Assembly: GCF_900454865.1 (NCBI RefSeq)
Contig: NZ_UGTV01000015.1
Span: forward strand, 124,001 to 188,000
Source of the DNA: Pasteurella canis
GTDB taxonomy: Bacteria; Pseudomonadota; Gammaproteobacteria; Enterobacterales; Pasteurellaceae
Direction: 5' to 3'
Length of the DNA: 64,000 nucleotides
Shown: positions 39,884 to 49,097 of the stretch, piece by piece
How positions within the stretch are numbered: the stretch's first letter is position 1
Layout: each line of letters starts with the position of its first letter
Made by a program: the position numbers and the translations under genes
Notes under the pieces: generated by a model
What the model saw: the letters and a program-made list of their open reading frames with translations, nothing else
Databases searched by the model: none
Told to the model about the DNA's origin: nothing

Positions 39884-40987
39884 TTGACCGATTTACTCAC
39901 CGAAACATTTACACTTGAGCCGCAGGATAATGTGCGTTTACAAGCTTTATGTGGTCCATATGAAGGTAATTTACAACTGATTGAAAAATCATTGAATTTA
40001 ACAATTTTGCGTCGTAATTTTACTTTTACTATTCGATCTAATGAAGATAATAGTAAGTCTCATCATACCAACTTACTAAAAAGTGCGGCAAAATTAATCC
40101 AAGTTTTATATTTGGAAACATCACCTGTGCGCGGGCAAGTGAAGGCGTTGGATTTAGAAGATGTCCATATTGCGATTCAAGAAAGTCGTATTTTAGTCCA
40201 AGAACATGAGGAAATACGTGAAGAAAGTAAGGTATATGCTTCTTCAATTAAAACGAAGCGTGGTTTGATTAAACCGCGTGGTCCAAATCAAGTCCAATAT
40301 TTACATAATATTTTTCGTCATGATATTAGTTTTGGTATTGGACCAGCAGGAACAGGGAAAACTTTTTTAGCTGTAGCTGCCGCAGTTGAAGCTTTAGAAA
40401 AACAAGAAGTTCGCCGTATTTTGCTGACTCGTCCTGCAGTTGAAGCGGGTGAAAAATTAGGTTTCTTACCTGGCGATTTGGGTCAAAAAATTGAACCTTA
40501 TTTACGACCACTTTATGATGCGCTTTTTGAGATGCTAGGCTTTGAACGTGTACAAAAGTTGATGGAGCGTAATGTGATTGAAATTGCGCCTTTAGCTTAT
40601 ATGCGAGGTCGTACATTAAACGATAGTTTTATTATTCTTGATGAGAGTCAAAATACGACTGTTGAGCAAATGAAAATGTTCTTAACACGTATTGGTTTTA
40701 ATTCAAAGGCTGTTATTACGGGTGATATTACTCAAATCGACTTGCCACGTAGTCAAAAATCTGGCCTACGCCATGCTATTGAAGTACTAGAAAATGTACC
40801 TGAGCTGAGTTTTAACTATTTTGAAAGTAAAGATATCGTCCGCCACCCCGTCGTCGCAAAAGTCGTACAAGCTTATGATGCGTGGGAGGCACAAGATGAA
40901 ATTCGTCGTACTGTCATGGCAGAACAACGTCGCCAAGAACGTACAAAGAAAGAGCAATTAGCCAACTCCCTGAGTGAGAATGAATAA
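39884..40987 (+). CDS. ybeZ: PhoH-like ATPase YbeZ
   Basis: A PhoH-family P-loop ATPase thought to help YbeY in ribosome and RNA maturation. The start is TTG at 39884 with GAGG upstream. Walker A is GPAGTGKTFLA near residue 150; FIILDESQNTT near 250 is Walker B. The N-terminal domain has a KH-like pattern (GNLQLIEKSLNL) near 28. The C terminus is basic and helical (MAEQRRQERTKKEQL). Length is 367 residues. The ATG of ybeY directly follows its TAA. Confidence 0.95.
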   Translation: MTDLLTETFTLEPQDNVRLQALCGPYEGNLQLIEKSLNLTILRRNFTFTIRSNEDNSKSHHTNLLKSAAKLIQVLYLETSPVRGQVKALDLEDVHIAIQESRILVQEHEEIREESKVYASSIKTKRGLIKPRGPNQVQYLHNIFRHDISFGIGPAGTGKTFLAVAAAVEALEKQEVRRILLTRPAVEAGEKLGFLPGDLGQKIEPYLRPLYDALFEMLGFERVQKLMERNVIEIAPLAYMRGRTLNDSFIILDESQNTTVEQMKMFLTRIGFNSKAVITGDITQIDLPRSQKSGLRHAIEVLENVPELSFNYFESKDIVRHPVVAKVVQAYDAWEAQDEIRRTVMAEQRRQERTKKEQLANSLSENE

Positions 40988-41455
40988 ATGAAGCAAGTGA
41001 TCATTGATTTACAAATTGCCACTGAAAATACAGAAAACTTACCCACTGAAGTACAAATTCAAGCTTGGGCAACTCAAGCGATAAAACCTAAATTATCTAG
41101 TGTGGAAATGACTGTACGTATTGTAGATGAAGCAGAAAGTCATGAGCTGAATTTGACTTATCGAGGTAAAGATAAGCCTACAAATGTACTTTCTTTCCCT
41201 TTTGAATGTCCAGATGAGGTGGAACTCAACTTGTTAGGGGATTTAGTGATTTGTCGTCAAGTGGTGGAAAAAGAAGCGAGAGAACAAGATAAATCCTTGA
41301 TGGCACATTGGGCACATATGATCGTGCATGGTAGCTTACATTTACTTGGTTATGATCATATTGAAGAGGAAGAGGCTGAGGAAATGGAACGTCTAGAAAC
41401 TGAAATTATGTACGCGCTTGGATTTGATGATCCTTATTTAAGTGAAAAAGCGTAA
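40988..41455 (+). CDS. ybeY: rRNA maturation RNase YbeY
   Basis: Single-strand endoribonuclease with a role in 16S rRNA 3' maturation and ribosome quality control. The zinc motif H3xH5xH is seen in [12 protein letters not shown] near residue 117. [14 protein letters not shown] is the family signature near 60. The 155-residue length is normal. It is coupled to ybeZ; in E. coli the next genes would be corC and lnt, but these are at 56.6 kb here. Confidence 0.97.
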   Translation: MKQVIIDLQIATENTENLPTEVQIQAWATQAIKPKLSSVEMTVRIVDEAESHELNLTYRGKDKPTNVLSFPFECPDEVELNLLGDLVICRQVVEKEAREQDKSLMAHWAHMIVHGSLHLLGYDHIEEEEAEEMERLETEIMYALGFDDPYLSEKA

Positions 41456-41471
41456 AATTTTGTAAAAATAG

Positions 41472-41480
41472 ACCGCACTT
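41472..41480 (-). repeat. DNA uptake signal after ybeY
   Basis: ACCGCACTT followed by TTAAA, the uptake signal in reverse orientation, in noncoding DNA. Confidence 0.8.
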
Positions 41481-41558
41481 TTAAACTATGCCACGAAATT
41501 GTAGCCTAAGTTCATCTGAATGTAATGTAAATCCTTTATAAAAATGTGGGAATAAAGA

Positions 41559-42191
41559 ATGTTTAAAAAATTATTGATAGCCTTATCAATGTTAAGTTTA
41601 ATGGCATGTGTGACTTATTATCCTTATCCACAATACGAGCCTAAGGTTGATCCATCTTTTGAGCAGCATAAATACCCTAGAAAACCAAAATCAAAAGAGC
41701 CATCACAATATAAAATTTCGACTGAGCAAATGTATCAATTTATTTTGGCTGAGAATAATATGTATAGTTGTTTAGAGTCACAATTAGGGAAACAACAGGA
41801 ACAGCGTTTAAAAGCATTAGAAAAACAGGTATTAAAAGAGCTAAGTTATGAACAACTTGTGAAAGTAATTGGAAAAGAAAAAGCAAAAACAATTTATGAT
41901 GATCCACAATCTTTTCGTTATTTTCAATTTAAGTATCAACAATTAAAACATGATATATCTAATATTCGTGAGCGTGATTGTCGACTTTTAACAGAACGCT
42001 ATCAATATTTATGGGGACGAGCTAAAAAAACAACAGAATTAGAAGAGTCTCGTGATACCTCCATTCAAGGGCGTATTCAAGAACAGAAAAAATCTATTGA
42101 ACGCCGTATTCAAGAACAACAAGAGTCTCTAGAACGTCGAATTCGTGAGCAACAAGAGGAGATGGAACAACGTATGAAATCGCCATTTTAA
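41559..42191 (+). CDS. Predicted coiled-coil lipoprotein of unknown function
   Basis: The N terminus MFKKLLIALSMLSLMAC is a lipoprotein signal with lipobox LMAC at residue 17. A Tyr/Pro-rich stretch (VTYYPYPQYEP) follows. The middle is helical and charged with two Cys (YSCLESQ, RDCRLL). The last ~45 residues contain three decameric repeats around RI(Q/R)EQ(K/Q)(K/E)S(I/L)ERR, predicted to form a coiled coil. I do not recognise a named family. A perfect DnaA-box 9-mer (TTATCCACA, about 41623) falls inside the coding sequence by chance. It lies 15 bp before tmcA, perhaps in the same operon. Confidence 0.8.
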   Translation: MFKKLLIALSMLSLMACVTYYPYPQYEPKVDPSFEQHKYPRKPKSKEPSQYKISTEQMYQFILAENNMYSCLESQLGKQQEQRLKALEKQVLKELSYEQLVKVIGKEKAKTIYDDPQSFRYFQFKYQQLKHDISNIRERDCRLLTERYQYLWGRAKKTTELEESRDTSIQGRIQEQKKSIERRIQEQQESLERRIREQQEEMEQRMKSPF

Positions 42192-42206
42192 TGGAATACA
42201 TCAAGT

Positions 42207-44171
42207 ATGACTAGACGAGTGATTGTCTGGCAAGGTGCTGAAAGCGTATTTAGAGAGCAATGTTTATGTCAGATTGAATACTTGATGCAACAAAGTGCAG
42301 TATGGATTGGAAACCCTTTACCGCACTTTGTTTCTATTCCTCACTGTTCTTTTTCGACTGCAAAAAATTTGCTTGGACGTGAGTTTTCATTAATTATTTA
42401 TAATGGGTGGCAAGGAATAAATTTAGAGGCATTAGCGATAGTAAGTGGGACTTTAAAGCAACAAGGTCTCTTGTTAATCCTACTTCCTCATTGGCAAAAT
42501 TTAGCTAATCAACCCGATCAAGATAGTTTACGCTGGAGTGGTCAGAATACTCCGATAGCAACGCCAAATTTTATTCAATTTTTTCAACAAAAGATGCTTG
42601 AATATGGTTTTCCAATTTATTGTAATCAAGCGATCCCTGATTTTGTATTCGACTCTATTCAAGTGTCTCAGTCTGAAAAGTCATATCATCTCAACCATCA
42701 TGAACCTACTGTTGAGCAACAACAGGTTTTATCTCAACTGGCCCAAGAAAATAAAGCCCTTTTTATTGTGACGGCAAAACGTGGACGAGGTAAATCTGCT
42801 TTAGCTGGGTTGTGGGCAAAGTATTTAGTTCAACAAAATCAGCCTATCATTTTAACTGCGCCAAATAAAAGTGCGGTCAAAGTGTTACAAGAATTTGCTC
42901 AAGTTGATATTCCATTTATAGCGCCAGATCAACTTTATATAGAAATACAGCATAATCCACAGAAGTTTGAGCAGCATTGGCTATTAATTGATGAAGCCGC
43001 TATGATTCCTTTGGCTTTACTGCGTGCTATTACTGCAAGCTTTAAACAGGTGTTATGCACGACAACTATTCAAAGCTATGAAGGTACAGGACGAGGGTTT
43101 TTGCTTAAATTCGTAGCGAAGCTTGAGCGCCCTTTTATACATATTCAATTACATACCCCATTACGTTGGCAGAAAGAAGATAAATTAGAAGGTTTTATTG
43201 ATGAGTTATTGTTATTACAAGCAGAAGAGCAACTATTACAAATTCAAACACGAGTAATTAATCCATTAACTTACTGCCGTTATACTCAGCATCAACTCAT
43301 TGCACAGAAAAAAATAACATCTTTTTATGCCCTACTAACTCTATCACATTATCGTACTTCACCTATTGACCTACGCCGTTTATTTGATGCACCAAAACAG
43401 CAATTTTATTTAGCAGAAAGTGCGAATCAACTTATCGGTGCAATTTGGTTAATTGAGGAGGGGGGAATAATGGATAATGAGTTGATTTGGGCAATTGAGC
43501 GCGGTATTCGTCGACCAAAAGGTAATTTAGTCGCACAAGCACTTTGCTTTCAAGCACATTTACCTGATGCGTGCCGCTTGAAATCTGCACGTATCTCGCG
43601 TATCGCTGTCCTAGCTCAGTATCAGCAACAAGGGATTGGGAAAAAACTTATTGATAGATTAGTGCAAGACTGCCAAGTAGATTTTCTTTCAGTGAGTTTT
43701 GGTTACACTCAAGAATTAGCGAGATTTTGGCAAAAGTGCGGTTTCTTTTTAGTGAGTTTAGGCGAAAACAAAGAAGCAAGTAGTGGTTGTTATTCAGTGA
43801 TTGCTGTTAAACCATTAACAATAGAAGGCGAGCAGCTCTGCCAACAGGCTAGAACACAATTCGAGCGTAATTTAGCGTTTTCTTTTCATCCTTTACGAAA
43901 TGAGTTCTCATTATCTGAACAAGATTGGCGATTATTGCCACAGGATATCAGCATTTTGCATAAATTTGCCTACTATCATGGGACATTACCTGCCTCTTTA
44001 GCCTCAATTCGCCGTTTGATGACGATGTTTAGAGAGCAAGATTGTCCATTGTTAACTGCTTATTGTAAGCACTCTAATATGTCGAATTTAACACTCAGTA
44101 AAAAAGATTGGTTAAAAAGTTGTCGATTGGAGGTCAAGAAAATGTTGCAAAAATATACAGCGGTTTTATGA
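42207..44171 (+). CDS. tmcA: tRNA(Met) cytidine acetyltransferase TmcA
   Basis: Forms N4-acetylcytidine at the wobble position of elongator tRNA-Met using ATP and acetyl-CoA. The 654-residue protein has the helicase-like P-loop AKRGRGKSALAG near residue 192 and LIDEAAMIPLALL near 265. The acetyltransferase motif is RISRIAVLAQYQQQGIGKKLI near 470. C-terminal tail matches TmcA. The start has no strong ribosome binding site, but the reading frame begins with a family-like N-terminal domain. Three uptake signals occur in the gene. Confidence 0.95.
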   Translation: MTRRVIVWQGAESVFREQCLCQIEYLMQQSAVWIGNPLPHFVSIPHCSFSTAKNLLGREFSLIIYNGWQGINLEALAIVSGTLKQQGLLLILLPHWQNLANQPDQDSLRWSGQNTPIATPNFIQFFQQKMLEYGFPIYCNQAIPDFVFDSIQVSQSEKSYHLNHHEPTVEQQQVLSQLAQENKALFIVTAKRGRGKSALAGLWAKYLVQQNQPIILTAPNKSAVKVLQEFAQVDIPFIAPDQLYIEIQHNPQKFEQHWLLIDEAAMIPLALLRAITASFKQVLCTTTIQSYEGTGRGFLLKFVAKLERPFIHIQLHTPLRWQKEDKLEGFIDELLLLQAEEQLLQIQTRVINPLTYCRYTQHQLIAQKKITSFYALLTLSHYRTSPIDLRRLFDAPKQQFYLAESANQLIGAIWLIEEGGIMDNELIWAIERGIRRPKGNLVAQALCFQAHLPDACRLKSARISRIAVLAQYQQQGIGKKLIDRLVQDCQVDFLSVSFGYTQELARFWQKCGFFLVSLGENKEASSGCYSVIAVKPLTIEGEQLCQQARTQFERNLAFSFHPLRNEFSLSEQDWRLLPQDISILHKFAYYHGTLPASLASIRRLMTMFREQDCPLLTAYCKHSNMSNLTLSKKDWLKSCRLEVKKMLQKYTAVL

Positions 44172-44207
44172 TATAGTGAGCTCACTAAAACAGGGGGGAT
44201 ATGCATA

Positions 44208-44396
44208 ATGGGCGAGAAAACGAAGCAAAAAAGTTTATTGCGCAGAGCTTGGGAAGAATATAATAAATTTTGTAAAGATATTGGCGTAGAACGTGGGGGT
44301 GGCAGAGGTTGCTGTTGTGTGCCTGTCGTTAAATTTGATGAGAATTGGACCCCTGAAGAAAAGGCGGAGCAAGAAGCGAAAAAGAAAACATTTTAA
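44208..44396 (+). CDS. Small cysteine-rich protein (DUF5363-like)
   Basis: A 62-residue basic and acidic protein with a distinctive RGGGRGCCCVPVVKFDENW motif at about residues 26-44. GGGGGG precedes the ATG by 9 bp. The N-terminal half (SLLRRAWEEYNKFCKDIG) looks helical. It resembles the small DUF5363 proteins found beside tmcA in Haemophilus, as far as I recall. Role unknown. It is flanked by tmcA 36 bp upstream and has its own terminator. Confidence 0.75.
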   Translation: MGEKTKQKSLLRRAWEEYNKFCKDIGVERGGGRGCCCVPVVKFDENWTPEEKAEQEAKKKTF

Positions 44397-44400
44397 ATAG

Positions 44401-44428
44401 AAAAAGCCAAGTTTAACTTGGCTTTTTT
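44401..44428 (+). terminator. Terminator after the small cysteine-rich gene
   Basis: AAAAAGCCAAGT (44401-44412) pairs with ACTTGGCTTTTT (44416-44427), followed by T residues. Confidence 0.92.
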
Positions 44429-44452
44429 ACTGGGTTTTTATACAGATATTTA

Positions 44453-44481
44453 TTGGAAAAAAGTCTAAACTACGCTACACT
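44453..44481 (+). promoter_or_regulatory. Putative sigma-70 promoter of mfd
   Basis: TTGGAA (44453-44458) and TACACT (44476-44481) with a 17-bp spacer, each 4 of 6 to consensus, lie just after the terminator and about 48 bp before the mfd ATG. Confidence 0.5.
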
Positions 44482-44528
44482 ATTTGCTATCTTTTCATTT
44501 TATTTTATCTAACAATATATTTGTAGTT

Positions 44529-47500
44529 ATGACAACCTCCTATTTTGATTTATCCATTCCCACTGAAGCAAATGACCATAAAATTGTAGGCAATGTATTA
44601 GCAGGCGCTGATGCATTAGTTATCAGTGAAATCGCTAGTCAGTATCATGGATTAACTGTTGTTGTGACCGCTGATACACGAAGTGCGGTACGTTTAGAGA
44701 AAGTTTTATCACAATTTAGCCAACAAACAGTCACATTTTTTCCTGATTGGGAAACGTTACCCTATGATGCTTTTTCACCTCATCAAGAGATCATTTCTTC
44801 ACGTCTAAGTGCATTGTTTAATTTACAACATCACCAACAAGGCATATTGATTTTACCTATTAGCACGTTAATGCAGCGTTTATGCCCGCCTGAATTTTTA
44901 CAGCATAATGTTTTTTTGATTAAAAAAGGTGAACATCGAAAAATTGAGAAAATGCGCTTACAACTGGAAAGTGCGGGCTATCGTGCAGTAGAGCAAGTCT
45001 TAGAACATGGGGAGTATGCAGTACGGGGCGCACTGTTAGACTTATTTCCTATGGGCAGTATGCAGCCGTATCGTTTAGATTTTTTTGATGATGAAATTGA
45101 CTCAATTCGAACATTTGATGTAGACACACAACGCACATTAGCTGAAATTCACTCTATTAATTTATTACCTGCACATGAATTTCCTACTGATAATAAAGGG
45201 ATTGAGTTTTTCCGAGCGAAATTTCGCGAAACCTTTGCAGAAATTCGCCGCGACCCAGAACATATTTATCAACAAGTGAGTAAGGGTACTTTAATTTCAG
45301 GGATTGAGTATTGGCAACCACTTTTTTTTGACCAAATGGCAAGTTTGTTTGATTATTTACCGAAGGAAAGCCTATGGCTGGATTTAGGGGATATTCAAAC
45401 ACAAGGTGAACGTTTTTATCAAGATGCACAACAACGCTATGAAAGCCGCAAAGTTGATCCGATGCGACCATTACTATCGCCCGAGCGCTTATGGCAGCGT
45501 ATTGATGAAATTAATCATCAACTAAAACACTATCCGAGAATTAGCCTAAAAAATGAAAAAGTACGTAATTCAATACGTCAAAAAAATTTACCCTTGCAAG
45601 CATTACCTGAGCTGACGATTCAATCACAGCAAAAAGAGCCACTGAAGTTATTACGTCAATTTACTGAGCAGTTTGCTGGTAATATTGTTTTTTCAGTAGA
45701 AACAGAAGGGCGGCGAGAAACCTTATTAGACTTGCTGTCACCGCTGAAAATCAAACCACAAAAAATAGTAGCCCTTTCACAAGTGACACAGCAAAGTAGC
45801 TTATTAATTAGTGCGTTAGAGCAGGGATTTATCATTACGCAAGATTCACCATTGGCTATTATTACTGAAACAGAGTTATTAGGTGAGAGAGTGCAACAGC
45901 GTAGTCGAGATAAGCGGAAATCTGTTAATCCAGATACATTAATCCGTAATCTTGCGGAACTGAAAATTGGACAACCAGTCGTACATTTAGAACATGGTGT
46001 AGGGCGTTATGCAGGTCTAGTCACGCTTGAAAATGCTGGGATTACAGCAGAGTATTTATTACTCAATTATGCGAATGAGTCTAAACTTTATGTCCCAGTA
46101 TCATCCTTACATTTAATTAGTCGTTATGTCGGTGGTTCAGATGAAAGTGCGCCATTGCATAAGCTTGGGAGTGATGCATGGGTTAAAGCACGTCATAAAG
46201 CAGCAGAAAAAATTCGTGATGTAGCAGCCGAATTATTAGATGTGTATGCACAACGTGAAGCACAAAAAGGCTTCGCGTTTAAATATGATCGTGAAGAATT
46301 CCAGCAGTTTGCGGCAACGTTCCCCTTTGAGGAAACTGTTGATCAAGAAATGGCAATTAATGCAGTAATTGCTGATATGTGTCAACCAAAAGCAATGGAT
46401 CGTCTTGTATGTGGTGATGTGGGCTTTGGTAAAACAGAAGTTGCAATGCGTGCAGCATTTTTAGCTGTTATGAATCATAAGCAAGTGGCAGTCCTCGTGC
46501 CAACGACGTTACTTGCCCAGCAGCATTACGAAAACTTTAAAGATCGTTTTGCGAATTTACCTGTGAATGTAGAGGTCCTTTCTCGCTTTAAAACAGCGAA
46601 AGAACAAAAGCAGATAGTACAGAATTTATCAGAAGGAAAAATCGATATCCTAATTGGTACACATAAATTAATTCAATCAGATGTACAGTTTAGTGATTTA
46701 GGTTTATTGATTATTGACGAAGAACATCGTTTTGGTGTACGCCAAAAAGAACGCATTAAGCAATTGCGAGCAAATATTGATATTCTTACTTTAACAGCTA
46801 CGCCAATCCCACGTACCTTAAATATGGCAATGCACGGTATTCGTGATTTGTCGATTATTTCAACCCCGCCAGCACGCCGTTTGACGATAAAAACGTTTGT
46901 TAAGCAAACAGATGATAGCATTATTAGAGAAGCCATTCTGCGTGAAATTTTACGTGGTGGACAGGTCTATTATTTACATAATGATGTCGCAAGTATTGAA
47001 AATTGTGCTGAAAAACTTACCGCACTTGTACCCGAAGCTCGAATTACAATTGGTCATGGGCAGATGCGGGAACGTGAATTAGAACGTGTTATGTCGGATT
47101 TTTATCATCAGCGTTTTAATGTCCTTGTTTGTTCAACAATTATTGAAACAGGCATTGATGTTCCTACGGCAAATACTATTATTATTGAGCGAGCGGATAA
47201 TTTTGGTTTAGCACAATTACATCAATTACGTGGTCGAGTGGGTCGTTCTCATCATCAGGCATATGCTTATTTATTAACGCCTTCACCAAAGGCTATGACA
47301 AAAGATGCACAAAAACGCCTTGAAGCACTGGAAAGTTTAGATAATTTAGGTGCGGGTTTTATTCTTGCTACACACGATCTAGAAATTCGTGGTGCTGGTG
47401 AATTGTTAGGTTCAGAACAAAGTGGGCAAATTGAATCTATTGGTTTTTCACTTTATATGGATTTATTGGAAAGTGCTGTTAACGCCCTGAAAGCAGGTCG

Positions 47501-47966
47501 AGAGCCTTCGTTAGATGAATTAACACAACAACAAGTAGAAATTGATTTACGCCTACCTGCTTTATTACCAGAGGAGTATTTAGGTGATGTCAATATGCGT
47601 TTATCCTTCTATAAACGTATCGCAGGTGCTGAACATAAAAATGCATTAGATGAGTTAAAAGTCGAACTTGTTGATCGTTTCGGCACACTACCCGAGGCTG
47701 CTCGTCATTTATTTCAGATCGCTGAATTGCGTCAATTAGCGAAACAGATTCAAATACAGAAAATTGATGCGAATGCACAAGGTGGCTTTATCGAGTTTTT
47801 AGCCACAGCTGAATTAGAGCCAATGAAATTCCTACAACTTATTCAATCAGAACCGACAGTTTATCGTTTTGATGGTCCAACGAAGTTTAGATTTAACAAA
47901 ACATTTAATAGTTATAAAGAGCGGTTAGATTTTGTAGAAAATTTATTGAAAGAGATTTTAAGTTAA
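44529..47966 (+). CDS. mfd: Transcription-repair coupling factor Mfd
   Basis: ATP-dependent translocase that removes stalled RNA polymerase from lesions and recruits UvrA. The ATG at 44529 gives MTTSYFDLSIP and 1145 residues, close to the E. coli 1148; the frame is open upstream to 44484. The N-terminal UvrB-like part includes FFPDWETLPYDAFSPHQEI near residue 74, the RNA polymerase-interaction domain follows (VHLEHGVGRYAGL near 490) and the helicase motifs are GDVGFGKTEVAMRAA near 630, DEEHRFGVRQKE near 730 and LRGRVGRSHHQAYAYLL near 900. Followed by a shared terminator. Confidence 0.98.
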   Translation: MTTSYFDLSIPTEANDHKIVGNVLAGADALVISEIASQYHGLTVVVTADTRSAVRLEKVLSQFSQQTVTFFPDWETLPYDAFSPHQEIISSRLSALFNLQHHQQGILILPISTLMQRLCPPEFLQHNVFLIKKGEHRKIEKMRLQLESAGYRAVEQVLEHGEYAVRGALLDLFPMGSMQPYRLDFFDDEIDSIRTFDVDTQRTLAEIHSINLLPAHEFPTDNKGIEFFRAKFRETFAEIRRDPEHIYQQVSKGTLISGIEYWQPLFFDQMASLFDYLPKESLWLDLGDIQTQGERFYQDAQQRYESRKVDPMRPLLSPERLWQRIDEINHQLKHYPRISLKNEKVRNSIRQKNLPLQALPELTIQSQQKEPLKLLRQFTEQFAGNIVFSVETEGRRETLLDLLSPLKIKPQKIVALSQVTQQSSLLISALEQGFIITQDSPLAIITETELLGERVQQRSRDKRKSVNPDTLIRNLAELKIGQPVVHLEHGVGRYAGLVTLENAGITAEYLLLNYANESKLYVPVSSLHLISRYVGGSDESAPLHKLGSDAWVKARHKAAEKIRDVAAELLDVYAQREAQKGFAFKYDREEFQQFAATFPFEETVDQEMAINAVIADMCQPKAMDRLVCGDVGFGKTEVAMRAAFLAVMNHKQVAVLVPTTLLAQQHYENFKDRFANLPVNVEVLSRFKTAKEQKQIVQNLSEGKIDILIGTHKLIQSDVQFSDLGLLIIDEEHRFGVRQKERIKQLRANIDILTLTATPIPRTLNMAMHGIRDLSIISTPPARRLTIKTFVKQTDDSIIREAILREILRGGQVYYLHNDVASIENCAEKLTALVPEARITIGHGQMRERELERVMSDFYHQRFNVLVCSTIIETGIDVPTANTIIIERADNFGLAQLHQLRGRVGRSHHQAYAYLLTPSPKAMTKDAQKRLEALESLDNLGAGFILATHDLEIRGAGELLGSEQSGQIESIGFSLYMDLLESAVNALKAGREPSLDELTQQQVEIDLRLPALLPEEYLGDVNMRLSFYKRIAGAEHKNALDELKVELVDRFGTLPEAARHLFQIAELRQLAKQIQIQKIDANAQGGFIEFLATAELEPMKFLQLIQSEPTVYRFDGPTKFRFNKTFNSYKERLDFVENLLKEILS

Positions 47967-48013
47967 TACTAGCTCATTAAAACAAAGGGAATTAAGTTGA
48001 TTGGGTGTAAAAG

Positions 48014-48040
48014 AAAGGCGATTGTTAGAATCGCCTTTTG
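48014..48040. terminator. Bidirectional terminator between mfd and mglC
   Basis: AAAGGCGATT (48014-48023) pairs with AATCGCCTTT (48029-48038) around a 5-nt loop, with TTTT on the plus strand and TTTCTTTTACA-like T residues on the minus strand. Confidence 0.85.
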
Positions 48041-48062
48041 GTTGCTAGTGCTATACCTCTTT

Positions 48063-49073
48063 TTATTTTTTCTTAGCATATTTGAGCGAGTCGATAGCTA
48101 CAGCAAGAATGATAATGCTACCTTTGATGATATACTGCCAATATGGGTTAACACCGATATAAGTTAAGCCATAGTTGATGACGGTGAAGATAATTACCCC
48201 AGTTACGACCCCAATGACGGTACCTACACCACCAGCAAATGACACACCACCCACTACACAGGCTGCAATTGCATCTAACTCATACATAAAACCTAAGTTG
48301 TTTGTGGCGGAACCAATACGACCTGCTTCTAACATTCCACCAAAGCCATAGAACATTCCTGCGATCATGTAGATGACAACTAAGTTACGGGCTACGTTAA
48401 CACCAGATACTCGAGCTGCTTCAGGGTTGCCTCCGATAGCAAAGATATTTTTACCAAAACGTGTCTTATTCCAAAGAACCCACACTAAGAACGTAGCAAT
48501 AGCAGCATAAATAGTGATGTAAGACAACTTAAAGGTACCAAATTTAAAGAACCCTTGAGCAAAGGCAGAGAATGTTTCATTGAAACCAGCGATAGGTGAG
48601 CCGCCCACTGCATCATAGTAAAGTGAGTTAATTCCATACACGATGATCATTGTCCCCATAGTCGCAATAAATGGCGTAACATTTAAGTAAGCGATGACTA
48701 AACCATTTACTAGACCAATAATGGCACCGATTGCACATACAGTTAAGATAACAACAGGAATAGGTAGCTCTGGGAGGTCAGGAAAAACTCGGTTAAAGTT
48801 ATCCATTGCTTGTAACAAGGTAGCAGAGATTACGGCAGCTAAACCAACTTGGCGACCTGCAGATAAGTCAGTTCCCTGTGTTACTAATAAACCAGCCACC
48901 CCAAGAGCAATGATTAAACGTACAGAGGATTGAGTGAGAATATTACTAAAGTTTCTTAAGTTTAAGAACGTTGGATCTTGAATAATAATGACCCCTAAGA
49001 GAATCAACAATACAAAGTAAATTGCATTTTGTTTAAAGAAATCAAGGGATTTGTTTTGTTTTAACGCAGCCAT
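48063..49073 (-). CDS. mglC: Galactose/methylgalactoside ABC transporter permease
   Basis: Membrane component of the MglBAC galactose importer. The 336-residue protein has about eight to ten hydrophobic helices, the N-terminal FKQNAIYFVLLILLGVIIIQD and the family GLLVTQGTDLSAGRQVGLAAV near residue 60; the cytoplasmic EAA-like loop is GGNPEAARVSGVNV near 215. It is 24 bp after mglA. Last gene of the mglBAC operon. Confidence 0.96.
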   Translation of the reverse strand: MAALKQNKSLDFFKQNAIYFVLLILLGVIIIQDPTFLNLRNFSNILTQSSVRLIIALGVAGLLVTQGTDLSAGRQVGLAAVISATLLQAMDNFNRVFPDLPELPIPVVILTVCAIGAIIGLVNGLVIAYLNVTPFIATMGTMIIVYGINSLYYDAVGGSPIAGFNETFSAFAQGFFKFGTFKLSYITIYAAIATFLVWVLWNKTRFGKNIFAIGGNPEAARVSGVNVARNLVVIYMIAGMFYGFGGMLEAGRIGSATNNLGFMYELDAIAACVVGGVSFAGGVGTVIGVVTGVIIFTVINYGLTYIGVNPYWQYIIKGSIIILAVAIDSLKYAKKK

Positions 49074-49097
49074 AATTTATTTCCTTAATTCTGTGCT

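Noticed and set aside
41623-41631. A third perfect DnaA box
   Set aside because: It is a single copy within the coding sequence of a lipoprotein signal/linker region, without neighbours; most likely chance.
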